A stretch of 64,000 nucleotides of DNA from an uncultured Intestinimonas sp. GTDB taxonomy: Bacteria > Bacillota > Clostridia > Oscillospirales > Oscillospiraceae. Below the pieces are notes generated by a model that did not search any database, was not told where the DNA came from, and saw nothing but the letters and a program-made list of their open reading frames with translations. Positions 18,215-26,377 of the stretch are shown in pieces. Numbering within the stretch: position 1 is the first letter of the stretch; each line of letters starts with the position of its first letter. Made by a program: the position numbers and the translations under genes. Location: contig NZ_CALXEE010000002.1 in NCBI RefSeq assembly GCF_944387245.1, forward strand, positions 1-64,000, read 5' to 3'.

Positions 18215-18727
18215 TCAGAGGCGAAGAGTTTTGATGATGCGCCGGCGGACCCAGTAGAACCAGGGGTACAGCAGGCACACGAAGCACAGGGACCAGAGGA
18301 GCTCGGGCACGGCCACCCGCAGCAGGGAGTAGAGGTCGGCCAGGCCGGTGAAGAGGCCGAAGGCCAGGTGGCAGAGCTCCAGCAGGCTCAATCCGGCGGC
18401 GCAGCAGAGGAGGCAGCCGCCGAAGTTCCGGCGCAGCACATACTGGGAGGCGGCGCCGGCGCCCCAGCCCAGCAGGCACAGCCCCAGGGTCATGCCGCCC
18501 CAGGCGCCGTAGTAGACGGCGTCGCAGAGGACACCCACGGCCAGGCCGAAGCCGGCGCCCCCCACGGTGCCCTCCAGCACCGCCACAGTGATGGCGGCCA
18601 CGGGCAGCAGCCGGGGGCTCACCCCCAGGACGGTAAAGCGGTTGAGGACAAAGACGTCCAGCCACCACACCGGCAGCAGGGAGAGGGCATAGAAGAGCCA
18701 TTTTAAGATGAAATCCTGTCGGGTCAA
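18215..18727 (-). CDS. mreD: rod shape-determining protein MreD
   Basis: A small integral membrane protein (170 aa) with about five hydrophobic segments and the MreD pattern of a conserved GxxxGLxxDxxY-like stretch (GFGLAVGVLCDAVYYGAWGG). It links MreC to the membrane elongasome. Two starts are possible. The GTG at 18736 is only 1 nt from AAGGAG. The TTG at 18727 is spaced 8 nt from it and is preferred. It lies between mreC and the PBP2 gene, the classic order. Confidence 0.88.
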   Translation of the reverse strand: MTRQDFILKWLFYALSLLPVWWLDVFVLNRFTVLGVSPRLLPVAAITVAVLEGTVGGAGFGLAVGVLCDAVYYGAWGGMTLGLCLLGWGAGAASQYVLRRNFGGCLLCCAAGLSLLELCHLAFGLFTGLADLYSLLRVAVPELLWSLCFVCLLYPWFYWVRRRIIKTLRL

Positions 18728-18750
18728 AGGGGACACTCCTTGTGCTCAGA

Positions 18751-19593
18751 TCATTCCACGATGTCGAAGGACTTGATGATAAAGACCTGGAGCAGGCTGT
18801 CCAGATCGGCAGAGGGCTGGATGACGGCGTACCGGGAGACGCCGGAGGCATCGGTGTGGATGGACTCGATGGAACCCACCACCAGGTCGGAGGGGTAGTT
18901 GCCCCCCATGCTGGAGGTGAGCACCAGGTCGCCGGTGATGAGCTCGGTGTTCTCGGGCAGGTAGGTGAGCTTCAGCTTGCCCTCGGCCATGAGGGCAAAG
19001 TCGCCCTCCAGGATGGCGATGGACTCGGTGCGGGAGAGGAAGGCGCCCATCTCCAGGTTGGCGTCCACCACCGTGAGCATGGCGGACCAGTTGGTGCCCA
19101 CCTCGTCGATGATGCCCACCAGGTTGCCGGCGGCGTCCACCACGCAGTTGCCCGCCGCCACCCCCTGGCTGGAGCCCTTGTTCAGGGTGAGGGTGGAGGA
19201 CCAGTTGGTGCTGCTCCGGGCGGTCACCGTGGCCGACTCAAACTCCAACTCCCGGCGCTTCTGCCGCAGGCCCAGCAGCTCCCGGAGCCGCTCGTTCTCC
19301 TTGCTGTCGGCCTCGCCCTCCCGGGCATCCTCCTCCAGCTCGGCGATCTCGGCCTTGAGCCGCTCGTTTTCCGCCTGGAGCTCATCGTAGCGGAAGGAGT
19401 AGTTGTACACACCCTCCGCCCAGCCGGCCAGGGAGGAGATGCCGTTGCGGACGGGGGTGGTCACCACCCCCAGCACGTTGCCCAGGGGGTTGGGCACCCC
19501 CTGAAGGGCATAAGAGGCCACCGCCGTGATGGCACAGAGCAGCACGGCGATGACCAGAATGAGCCATCCGTTGTTGCGGAAAAAGTCCTTCAA
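18751..19593 (-). CDS. mreC: rod shape-determining protein MreC
   Basis: A 280-residue elongasome scaffold with an N-terminal membrane segment (GWLILVIAVLLCAITAVAS), a coiled coil (about residues 65-110, rich in E, R and L) and a beta-barrel domain with NKGSSQGV and DEVGTNWS. The start is a TTG at 19593 overlapping the stop of maf as TTGA, with GGAGG 7 nt upstream, which indicates translational coupling. A longer frame upstream runs inside maf and is rejected. No mreB is present in the block. Confidence 0.93.
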   Translation of the reverse strand: MKDFFRNNGWLILVIAVLLCAITAVASYALQGVPNPLGNVLGVVTTPVRNGISSLAGWAEGVYNYSFRYDELQAENERLKAEIAELEEDAREGEADSKENERLRELLGLRQKRRELEFESATVTARSSTNWSSTLTLNKGSSQGVAAGNCVVDAAGNLVGIIDEVGTNWSAMLTVVDANLEMGAFLSRTESIAILEGDFALMAEGKLKLTYLPENTELITGDLVLTSSMGGNYPSDLVVGSIESIHTDASGVSRYAVIQPSADLDSLLQVFIIKSFDIVE

Positions 19594-20189
19594 GGCATTT
19601 CCTCCCCGGTCCCGCCGGCCAGGGGGTCCAGGCCAAAGCGGGTGAGCATCCTGCCCACGCGGCACAGGGGCAGGCCCATGACGTTGAAGTAGTCCCCCTC
19701 CAGGCGTTCGGCCAGCAGGGCGCCCAGGCCCTGGATGCCGTAGGCGCCCGCCTTGTCCATGGGCTCGCCGCTCTGGACATAGGCCTCGATCTCGGCGGCG
19801 GTGAGGGGGCGGAAGGTAACGGCGGTGACCTCATGCTCGGTGAGGATATTCTCCCCCCGGGCCAGGGTGACGCCGGTGTAGACCTGGTGGGTGCGACCGG
19901 AGAGGGCGGTGAGCATGCTCACGGCCTCCTCCCTGCTGTGGGGCTTGCCCAGGATGGCCCCATCCAGGGCCACCACCGTGTCGGCGGAGAGGATGAGGTC
20001 CCCCTCCCCCGCCTGGGCCCGAGCCGCCTCCCCCTTCCGCCGGGAGAGGAGCTCCACCGCCGCGCCGGGGTCGATGCCGTCGGGCAGGGACTCGTCGGCG
20101 TCAGTGGGGCGGACCACAAAGTCGCGGATGCCGATCTGTTCCAGAAGCTGGCGCCGCCGGGGAGACCCGGAGGCCAGAATGAATTCCAT
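19590..20189 (-). CDS. maf: Maf-family nucleotide pyrophosphatase
   Basis: A 199-residue Maf protein, a house-cleaning nucleoside triphosphate pyrophosphatase linked to septum inhibition in Bacillus. Family motifs are the N-terminal LASGSPRRRQLL, SADTVVALDG with LGKPHS, and the later DKAGAYGIQG and NVMGLPL. The ATG at 20189 has a GGAG site. The upstream in-frame extension is dispersed-repeat sequence and not part of the protein. It overlaps mreC by 4 nt, as in the common maf-mreBCD linkage. Confidence 0.95.
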   Translation of the reverse strand: MEFILASGSPRRRQLLEQIGIRDFVVRPTDADESLPDGIDPGAAVELLSRRKGEAARAQAGEGDLILSADTVVALDGAILGKPHSREEAVSMLTALSGRTHQVYTGVTLARGENILTEHEVTAVTFRPLTAAEIEAYVQSGEPMDKAGAYGIQGLGALLAERLEGDYFNVMGLPLCRVGRMLTRFGLDPLAGGTGEEMP

Positions 20190-20247
20190 AGGGATGAGCT
20201 CCTTTCGATGTGCGCGGACGTTGGCGGATGCCGTTCGCCTGCTGACC

Positions 20248-20297
20248 TTCCCCCTTTGAGGGGGAAGGTGGCCCGCAGGGCCGGATGAGGGTGGGCA
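20248..20297. repeat. palindromic element, single unit (locus 2)
   Basis: A CCTTCCCCC/GGGGGAAGG hairpin, then GGCCCGCAGGGCC, then GGATGAGGGTGGGC. This is the same unit as at 127-250 and 23147-23290. It lies between dut and maf, where it could act as a transcriptional stop or mRNA stabiliser. Confidence 0.75.
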
Positions 20298-20303
20298 TCG
20301 AAT

Positions 20304-20337
20304 GTGGTTTGGCGCACCGGGGTCGTCGCGCCCCACA
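20304..20337 (-). repeat. 34-nt dispersed repeat, copy 1
   Basis: Its reverse complement matches 23665-23698 at 31 of 34 positions (core GTGGGGCGCGACGACC). It directly follows the palindromic unit. Confidence 0.8.
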
Positions 20338-20361
20338 AGGGAAGCGGTCAGAAAGACGGCC

Positions 20362-20811
20362 TTATAGCCCAGTCGAGCCGAAGCCGCCGCTCCCACGCTC
20401 GGTCTCGTCCAGGTCGGCCACGGGCACGGGGTTCACCTGGACCACGGGGACCACCGCCAGCTGGGCGATGCGGTCGGCGGGGGAAATGGTGTAGGGGGTG
20501 CGGGAGAGGTTGGTGAGCCCGACCTTGATCTCGCCCCGGTAGTCGCTGTCGATAACCCCCACCCCGTTGGAGAGGGCGATGCCGTGTTTGACGCCCAGGC
20601 CGGAGCGGGCAAAGACCAGGGCCACATAGGTCGCCGAGGGGAGGGCGATGGCGATGCCGGTGGGGATGCTCACCAGCTCGCCGGGGGCGATGGTGACGGG
20701 CTCGTCCAGGCAGGCGTGCAGGTCCATGGCGGCGGCGCCGGCACTGGCGTAGAAGGGATAGGGGATCTCCCCGCCGATCTTGGGGGAGACAGCCTTGATG
20801 GGTAAATCCAT
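20362..20811 (-). CDS. dut: dUTP diphosphatase
   Basis: A trimeric-type dUTPase of 149 residues that hydrolyses dUTP to dUMP and so keeps uracil out of DNA. The five family motifs are visible: AGAAAMDLHA (1), ARSGLGVKHGI (2), GVIDSDYRGEIKV (3), RIAQLAVVPV (4) and the glycine-rich GSGGFGSTG tail (5). It is 22 bp downstream of the U32 gene and probably cotranscribed with it. Confidence 0.97.
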   Translation of the reverse strand: MDLPIKAVSPKIGGEIPYPFYASAGAAAMDLHACLDEPVTIAPGELVSIPTGIAIALPSATYVALVFARSGLGVKHGIALSNGVGVIDSDYRGEIKVGLTNLSRTPYTISPADRIAQLAVVPVVQVNPVPVADLDETERGSGGFGSTGL

Positions 20812-20833
20812 AAATACCTCCAGGGAAAGGGGG

Positions 20834-22930
20834 TCACTCCACGTCGCGGTAGTAGAGCCCCCGGGTGATGTCGTCCAGGGCGGGGCGCTCCTGGCCCAGG
20901 TACTGCCGGGCCACGTGGAGGCACTCCTGAGCGCTCTCGGTGGTGAAGCTCAGGCGGGCGGCCCAGGCCCCCACCCGGCGGTAATCATTGGCCTTGTCGG
21001 CCAGATAGAGCCGCTTGGCGTTGAAGATCTCGCTGCGGCAGCCGGGGGCACGGAGCACCGGGAACCGCTCTCCCTTCCGGTCCACCAGCAGGCGGTTTTG
21101 GCCCTCACAGGACCGCTTGCAGCCGCCGTCCCGGTTTTTGAGGATGCAGTTTTCGGTGATCATCAGGGGCAGCCGGCCGTAGACCACCACCTCCAGGTCG
21201 ATGAGCTTGGAGAGGTCCCGGATCTGGGCCAGCTTGAGCTCGAAGGAGGCGGTGCAGGAGGCAAAGCCCAGGCGCTTAAGCTCCTTGATGGCCTGGGAGT
21301 TGAAAACGGGCAGACCGAAGTCCCCACGGAGGGTAAATCCGTGGTCACGGGCGGGGGCGATGAGGTCCAGGGTGCCCACCAGGGCGTCGGTGACCCCCAG
21401 GCCCCGGGCGGCCTCCAGCTGCTTGTCCAGCTCCTCCCGCTCCCGGTCCCAGCAGACCCGGGGCAGGGTCACCCCCACCCGGACCCCGGCGGACAGGGCG
21501 GTCTGGGCGGCCTCGGGGTGGGCGGCAAGCTCCTCCGCCGGGAGATAGACCAGGGCGGGCTTTATGTCGCACAGCGCCGGGGTGAGCTGTCCGGCGGAGC
21601 GGAGGGACAGGGTGAGGAGGGGGGGCTCTTTGCGGTTCTCGTACCGGACTCCGGCGTGGAAGGGCCCCACGTTGGGGGCGGCGGGGGCGGCCCCCCGCTG
21701 GCGGGTGAGCGCCTCCAGCACCTGGCGGCGCAGGGCGTTAAGGGCGGCCACCGGCACGGAGAGGTCGGGCTCCACCAGGGCCCGGACCTTGGCGCAGCGG
21801 TAGGGGGTGCCGCCGGTGCGGGCGAGCTGCTTCTCCACCGCCTCGGGGGTGAGGGGCTTGGTGCGGGCGGCCTCGGGGACGGGGCCGGAGGCGGTGACCA
21901 CCCGGCCGTCCACGTCCTGGACCCCCACCTGGACCGGCTCACCGGGGCGGACCATGGCGTAGAGGATCACGTCCACCCGCTGGAGCTCGCCGCTCTGGTA
22001 CTGGCTCCGGGCCTGGGCAAAGAGCTCCCGGGGCTCCGGGGTCTCCTCCCGGACGCCGAACATGGCGGGGCCCTTCTTGTCCTGATAATAGCCGTCGGTA
22101 AAGCCCTGGCGGGAGAAGGCGGCCTCCAGGTCCCGGAGCTCCTGGTCGGTGGGCTCCCTATCCTCCTTGATGGCCCGGGCGTAGACCCCGGTGACCACCG
22201 AGACGTACTCCGGCCGCTTCATGCGGCCCTCGATCTTCAGGCACTTGACCCCCAGCTTCTTGAGGTCCTGGATGTAGCCGGCCAGGGACATGTCCTTGAG
22301 GGAGAGGGGGTTGCCGTCGGCCTTCTTGCCCCAGCCGTACTTGAGGCGGCAGGGCTGGGCGCACAGGCCCCGGTTGCCCGACCGGCCCCCGATGACGGAG
22401 GAGAAGTAGCACTGACCGGAGTAGCACATGCACAGGGCCCCGTGGACGAAGGTCTCGATCTCGATGGGGGAGTTGAGGCAGATGTGCTCGATGGCGTCCC
22501 GGGAGAGCTCCCGGGAGAGGACCACCCGGGACATGCCCAGCTCGGCGCAGCGGCGCACGCCGTCCAGGGAGTGGACGGTGAGCTGGGTGGAGCCGTGGAC
22601 GGCCAGGCCGGGGGCGGCCTGGCGGAGCATCCGCAGCATGCCCAGGTCCTGGATGAGAACGGCGTCCACCCCCACCTCGGCGGCCTGGGCGGCCACCTGG
22701 GCGGCGGCGGGGAGTTCCCGGTCGGTGACCAGGGTGTTGAGGGTCAGATAGACCTTGGCGCCCCGGACGTGGCAGTAAGAAACCGCCGAGGCCAGCTCCT
22801 CCAGGGAGAAGTTTTTGGCGTTGCGGCGGGCGTTGAAGTCCCCGTAGCCCAGGTAGACGGCGTCGGCGCCGGCCTGGATGGCGGCGGTGACGGCTTCTAA
22901 GGACCCGGCGGGGGCGAGCAGTTCCAGCAT
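20834..22930 (-). CDS. U32-family protein (RlhA/TrhP-like RNA hydroxylase)
   Basis: A 698-residue U32 protein with an N-terminal TIM-barrel-like domain (LLAPAGSLEAVTAAIQAGADAVY), the family segment VHGALCMCYSGQCYFSS with RSGNRGLCAQPCR cysteines, and a C-terminal DUF3656-like domain with further cysteines (CKRSCEGQ). The old label is collagenase-like peptidase. Characterised long members (E. coli RlhA) hydroxylate 23S rRNA and shorter ones (TrhP) hydroxylate tRNA U34, so RNA hydroxylation is the better guess. The ATG at 22930 follows GGAGG; 43 upstream in-frame residues are non-conserved. Confidence 0.88.
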   Translation of the reverse strand: MLELLAPAGSLEAVTAAIQAGADAVYLGYGDFNARRNAKNFSLEELASAVSYCHVRGAKVYLTLNTLVTDRELPAAAQVAAQAAEVGVDAVLIQDLGMLRMLRQAAPGLAVHGSTQLTVHSLDGVRRCAELGMSRVVLSRELSRDAIEHICLNSPIEIETFVHGALCMCYSGQCYFSSVIGGRSGNRGLCAQPCRLKYGWGKKADGNPLSLKDMSLAGYIQDLKKLGVKCLKIEGRMKRPEYVSVVTGVYARAIKEDREPTDQELRDLEAAFSRQGFTDGYYQDKKGPAMFGVREETPEPRELFAQARSQYQSGELQRVDVILYAMVRPGEPVQVGVQDVDGRVVTASGPVPEAARTKPLTPEAVEKQLARTGGTPYRCAKVRALVEPDLSVPVAALNALRRQVLEALTRQRGAAPAAPNVGPFHAGVRYENRKEPPLLTLSLRSAGQLTPALCDIKPALVYLPAEELAAHPEAAQTALSAGVRVGVTLPRVCWDREREELDKQLEAARGLGVTDALVGTLDLIAPARDHGFTLRGDFGLPVFNSQAIKELKRLGFASCTASFELKLAQIRDLSKLIDLEVVVYGRLPLMITENCILKNRDGGCKRSCEGQNRLLVDRKGERFPVLRAPGCRSEIFNAKRLYLADKANDYRRVGAWAARLSFTTESAQECLHVARQYLGQERPALDDITRGLYYRDVE

Positions 22931-23146
22931 GGCAAAAGTCCTCCAAGGGAAAAATGAGGTGGGTACGTCACCGCCGCGACCGGCGTGAGCCGGCCCGGCG
23001 CAGTGCGCCGCACAAGCGTTTTGGGCCTGGCCCAAAACCTTGCCGCAGGGGCAATTCACTTGCCCCGAGAATGTGAAGTGAGAAGGGGTGCCCCGCGGGA
23101 GCGGTCAGCTCCCGTGGGGGGTGACGATCCGGCGCGCCCTATAAAA

Positions 23147-23290
23147 CCTTCCCCCTCCCAGGGGGAAGGTGGCATTTGCGGAGCAAATGACGGATGAGGG
23201 TGGGCTGGTAAAATGGATTTCACTTTCCGTTCTATCCAACGCCCCCTCATCCGCCCCTGCGGGGCACCTTCCCCCCATTGGGGGGAAGGT
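23147..23290. repeat. paired palindromic element, locus 3
   Basis: The left unit has a CCTTCCCCCTCCCAGGGGGAAGG hairpin, then a TTTGCGGAGCAAA hairpin and GGATGAGGG. The right unit is inverted: CCCTCATCC, GCCCCTGCGGGGC, then a CCTTCCCCCC/GGGGGGAAGG hairpin. About 35 bp separate the two. This is the same facing-pair plan as 127-250. Confidence 0.8.
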
Positions 23291-23504
23291 TATGTTATTT
23301 GGGCAAATGCCAATCAACATACGTTTTTGGAGAAAGGAGACGATCTCAAAACCCGTTTCGCTTCCCTGCTGGAAAAAGAACGGTTTTTGGAATCCAAAGA
23401 AAAAGGGGCTCCCGTGGGGGTTGAGTGGTCCCAAATAGGAATCCGGCGGCCCGTCTTTACGCCCCCGTTGCGGTCCAGCCCCGTCCACGGTAGACTACCT
23501 GGTT

Positions 23505-23561
23505 GGAACAGGGGCAAGCTGTGGTCCTATCCGACATTTTTTCGCCGCCTGCGTGGGTGGG
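23505..23561 (+). repeat. 57-nt dispersed repeat, copy 2
   Basis: Collinear with 3-59; the final 41 nt are identical. Confidence 0.85.
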
Positions 23562-23664
23562 AGTTGAAACGTGGGGGTGCGTCAGTTGCGGCGTGGGTGC
23601 GGTTTGCAGCGTGGGGCGCGGCTCCGTCTCTATTCCCTATTCACACTTCCCTCTTCCTTTTATT

Positions 23665-23698
23665 TGTGGGGCGCGACGACCTCGGCGCGCCAAATCAC
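23665..23698 (+). repeat. 34-nt dispersed repeat, copy 2
   Basis: Matches the reverse complement of 20304-20337 at 31 of 34 positions. Confidence 0.8.
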
Positions 23699-23746
23699 GC
23701 CGCAGGGTGGGCGTAGGGGCGGATATCATCCGCCCGCGGTCCCCGT

Positions 23747-24061
23747 TTATTTCTTGTTCTGGAGCTTGAAGATCTCCCGCTTGGCCTCGGAGAGCTCCAT
23801 TTTCAGCTTGGTTGCCTCCTCCAGGTACTCCTTGAGCTGGCGGCGCAGGTTCTCGGAGGCCTCCACCTCCTTGAAGTATTCGTCGGCGATGTTGAGGGCG
23901 CCCAGGATGGCGCCGTCTACCAGGGAGACCTTGGACTCGTCCAAAACCTCCTGGACCTTGGCGTCCACGTGGGACGCCACCTTTTCCATATAGGCCGCGT
24001 CCTCGGCGGCCACCAGAGTATAGCTCTGACCGGCGATATTGACTGTGATCTTGTTTTTCAC
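23747..24061 (-). CDS. zapA: cell division protein ZapA
   Basis: A 104-residue ZapA, which bundles FtsZ filaments at the division ring. An N-terminal beta segment (KITVNIAGQSYTL, with AYMEKVASHVD) is followed by a long C-terminal coiled coil rich in E, K and L. The start is a GTG with GGGAGG upstream. It is monocistronic with its own promoter and divergent from dnaD. Confidence 0.9.
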   Translation of the reverse strand: MKNKITVNIAGQSYTLVAAEDAAYMEKVASHVDAKVQEVLDESKVSLVDGAILGALNIADEYFKEVEASENLRRQLKEYLEEATKLKMELSEAKREIFKLQNKK

Positions 24062-24142
24062 GACGGGCCCTCCCTATCTGTTTTTTCAGGCGTGTTCCGG
24101 TGGGGAAAGTCCCATAGACCGGAGCGAACATGCTTGGAGAAT

Positions 24143-24172
24143 ATTATACCATAACTCCCCCCGCCGGGACAA
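24143..24172 (-). promoter_or_regulatory. predicted sigma-A promoter of zapA
   Basis: On the minus strand, TTGTCC (24167-24172), 18-bp spacer, TATAAT (24143-24148). The resulting 5' leader of about 75 nt contains a hairpin built from CCGGT/ACCGG arms around 24085-24120. Confidence 0.65.
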
Positions 24173-24301
24173 GGGGCGGTGGGCCTTTCCAACCTGGGCC
24201 GCAGGAGGGAAAGTGGCAGAAATTTGTCTTTTCTTCCGACGGATTTTGAGATAAAATAGTTCCTACAGCTTCTACGCAAATGACGAAAGGAGGAGATGGA
24301 T

Positions 24302-25285
24302 ATGGCCGCAGGGGTGCTGCTCCCGGGGGGCGTGCTCTCCATGACGTCTTCGGCGGCGGAGCGGCTGGTCCGGTCCGGCAGCGGGGACGCCGCCCTGCTC
24401 TATCTCCAGCTCCTCCGCCAGGGTGGACAGTTTGACGCCGAGGGGGTGCGGAAGGCTCTGGGCTGGTCGGCGGACCGGATTTCCACCACCTACACCCAGC
24501 TGGCCGACCTGGGACTGGCCCGGAAGGACGCCGACCTCTCCCCCGCCCCGGCCCCGCCGGAGCCGGACAGCCCGCCGGACTACACCTCCGCCGATATCGC
24601 CCGGGAGATGGAGGGCCCCGGCGCCTTCCCCCACCTGGTCCGGGAGCTGGAGCGACGGCTGGGGAAGGTCCTCTCCGCCTCAGATCTGAAGATGCTCTAC
24701 ACCATGTTCGACTACCTGGCCCTGCCGGCGGAGGTCATCCTGCTGCTCACCACCTGGTGCATCGAGGAGACCGAGCGGAAGTACGGCCCCGGCCGGAAGC
24801 CCCGGATGTCCCAGCTCAAGAAGGAGGCCTTCGTGTGGCGGCGGCTGGGGGTGGACACCCCCGAGACCGCCGACGCCCACGTCCGGGCCCTCTCCGCCCT
24901 CCGGAGCCGGGAGGCCCGGTTGCTGCCCCTGCTGGGCATCTCCGGCCGGGTGCCGGTGGAGGGGGAGCGCAAGTACATCAACGCCTGGATCGAGATGGGC
25001 TTCGACGACGAGGCCATCGCCCTGGCCTACGAGAAGACCGTCCTCAAGAAGGGCTCTCTCAACTGGCCGTACATGAACTCCATTCTGCGAAATTGGCACC
25101 AGAAGGGCCTCCACACCCGGCAGCAGGTGGAGGCCGGGGATTCGGCCTGGCCCAAGGACCGGCCGGCCAAGGCGCCGGCGGCCCAGGGTCCCGGCGCCCA
25201 GCCCACCGGCAAGGCGGTGGAGCGGCTCAAGGAGGACATGGACTGGATGGACCGCTTCCTGGAGCAGACCGGGGGAAAGGAGTAA
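24302..25285 (+). CDS. DnaD-domain replication protein
   Basis: A 327-residue DnaD/DnaB-like primosomal protein. The N-terminal half is a winged-helix-type domain (LLYLQLLRQGGQF, ISTTYTQLADLGL). The second half has DnaD-like helices ending in the conserved YINAWIEMGFDDEAI and NWPYMNSILRNWHQKG region. The tail is rich in Pro, Ala and Lys. Of two in-frame ATGs, 24302 lies 8 nt after AAAGGAGG, while 24296 is too close to it. The dnaC-like gene follows after 3 bp, the usual Clostridial pairing for loading the replicative helicase. Confidence 0.9.
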   Translation: MAAGVLLPGGVLSMTSSAAERLVRSGSGDAALLYLQLLRQGGQFDAEGVRKALGWSADRISTTYTQLADLGLARKDADLSPAPAPPEPDSPPDYTSADIAREMEGPGAFPHLVRELERRLGKVLSASDLKMLYTMFDYLALPAEVILLLTTWCIEETERKYGPGRKPRMSQLKKEAFVWRRLGVDTPETADAHVRALSALRSREARLLPLLGISGRVPVEGERKYINAWIEMGFDDEAIALAYEKTVLKKGSLNWPYMNSILRNWHQKGLHTRQQVEAGDSAWPKDRPAKAPAAQGPGAQPTGKAVERLKEDMDWMDRFLEQTGGKE

Positions 25286-25288
25286 GCC

Positions 25289-26293
25289 ATGTCATACAGC
25301 CCCAACGTACTGCGCCGGGCCCAGGCCCGGCTGTCCCAGCGGCGGGAGGAGCGGCAGGCCCGGCAGGAGGCCCTGCGGCGGCAGGTGTACGCCCAGCTGC
25401 CCCGGGTGGCCGAGATCGACCGGCTGCTGCGCCGCACCATGGCCCAGGTCATCGCCGCCGCCCTCCGGGAGGGGGGCGACCCCACCGCCCAGGTGGCGGA
25501 CATCCGGCAGAAGAACCAGGCCCTCCAGCGGGAGCGTGCCGAGCTCCTCACCGGCCACGGCTTTCCCGCCGACGCCCTGGACGACAAGCCCCTGTGCGCC
25601 AAGTGCGGGGACTCGGGCTGGGTGGGCTCGGACATGTGCGATTGCCTGAAGGTGCTGTGCACCCAGAAGCAGATCCAGGAGCTCTCCCAGCTCCTGGACC
25701 TGGGAGAGCAGTCCTTTGACACCTTCGATCTGGGCTTTTACTCCCCGGAGGTGTGGCCGGCCTGGGGCCGGTCGCCCCGGGAGAACATGGAGAAGGTGTT
25801 GAAGATCTGCCGGGATTATGCCCAGAATTTCGGCCGTTACTACTTCAACAACCTCTTTCTCAGCGGCAGCACCGGCCTGGGCAAGACCTTCCTCTCGGCC
25901 TGCATCGCCCGGACGGTGTCGGAGAACGGCTTTTCGGTGGTCTACGACACGGCGGGCGAGGTCTTTGCCCGGTTTGAGACCCAGAAGTTCTCCCGGGACG
26001 AGGAGGACGCCCGGGAGGCCCGGGACGACACCCGGCGGTATTTGAAGTGCGACTTGCTGATCCTGGACGACCTGGGCAGCGAGATGACCACCCCCTTCGT
26101 CCAGTCGGCCCTCTACCAGCTGGTGAACAGCCGGCTGACGGCGGAGAAGCGGACGGTCATCAGCTCCAACCTGACCATGGATGACGTGCGGGGGCGGTAC
26201 AGCCCCCAGATCGCCTCCCGGCTGGAGGGTGAGTACCGGGTCCTCCCCTTTTTCGGCGAGGATATCCGCCTTCAGCGGAAGGGACGCATGTGA
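25289..26293 (+). CDS. dnaC: DnaC/DnaI-like helicase-loader ATPase
   Basis: A 334-residue AAA+ protein of the DnaC/DnaI/IstB type. The N terminus is a basic helix followed by a zinc-binding stretch CAKCGDSGWVGSDMCDC (about residues 108-124), as in DnaI. Walker A is GSTGLGKTF, Walker B is LLILDDLGSE, and a sensor-like SSNLTMDD follows. It would load the replicative helicase together with the DnaD-like protein encoded 3 bp upstream; GGGGGAAAGGAG overlaps the end of that gene. It is the last GC-rich gene before an abrupt drop in GC. Confidence 0.92.
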   Translation: MSYSPNVLRRAQARLSQRREERQARQEALRRQVYAQLPRVAEIDRLLRRTMAQVIAAALREGGDPTAQVADIRQKNQALQRERAELLTGHGFPADALDDKPLCAKCGDSGWVGSDMCDCLKVLCTQKQIQELSQLLDLGEQSFDTFDLGFYSPEVWPAWGRSPRENMEKVLKICRDYAQNFGRYYFNNLFLSGSTGLGKTFLSACIARTVSENGFSVVYDTAGEVFARFETQKFSRDEEDAREARDDTRRYLKCDLLILDDLGSEMTTPFVQSALYQLVNSRLTAEKRTVISSNLTMDDVRGRYSPQIASRLEGEYRVLPFFGEDIRLQRKGRM

Positions 26294-26377
26294 AAAAGCG
26301 AAACCACAGGGCCACCGCAATTTGTCATGTTTCCCGGGAATAAGGCCAGCGGACATGGAGCAAAGGGAGGGACGGCT

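Larger units (their letters stand above)
22931..23746. other. 816-bp repeat-rich intergenic region
   Basis: No credible gene was found. From about 22990 to 23125 lies a run of GC-rich hairpins (GCGCAGTGCGC, TTTTGGGCCTGGCCCAAAA, GGGGCAATTCACTTGCCCC). These are followed by the facing palindromic pair at 23147-23290, the 57-nt repeat at 23505-23561 and the 34-nt repeat at 23665-23698. Open frames across it are short and unlike any protein I recognise. Confidence 0.8.

Noticed and set aside
13715..18234. Two long plus-strand frames (799 and 732 codons) opposite murE-argB and PBP2
   Set aside because: Shadows of the minus-strand genes, which carry clear catalytic motifs in frame.
22990..23290. 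Repeated hairpins checked as a possible CRISPR array
   Set aside because: Units differ in sequence and orientation and lack regular spacers; they are palindromic repeat elements.
24062..24142. Hairpin in the zapA leader considered as a 6S RNA, since ssrS lies near zapA in proteobacteria
   Set aside because: Far too short and without the central bulge of 6S RNA; treated as part of the zapA leader.
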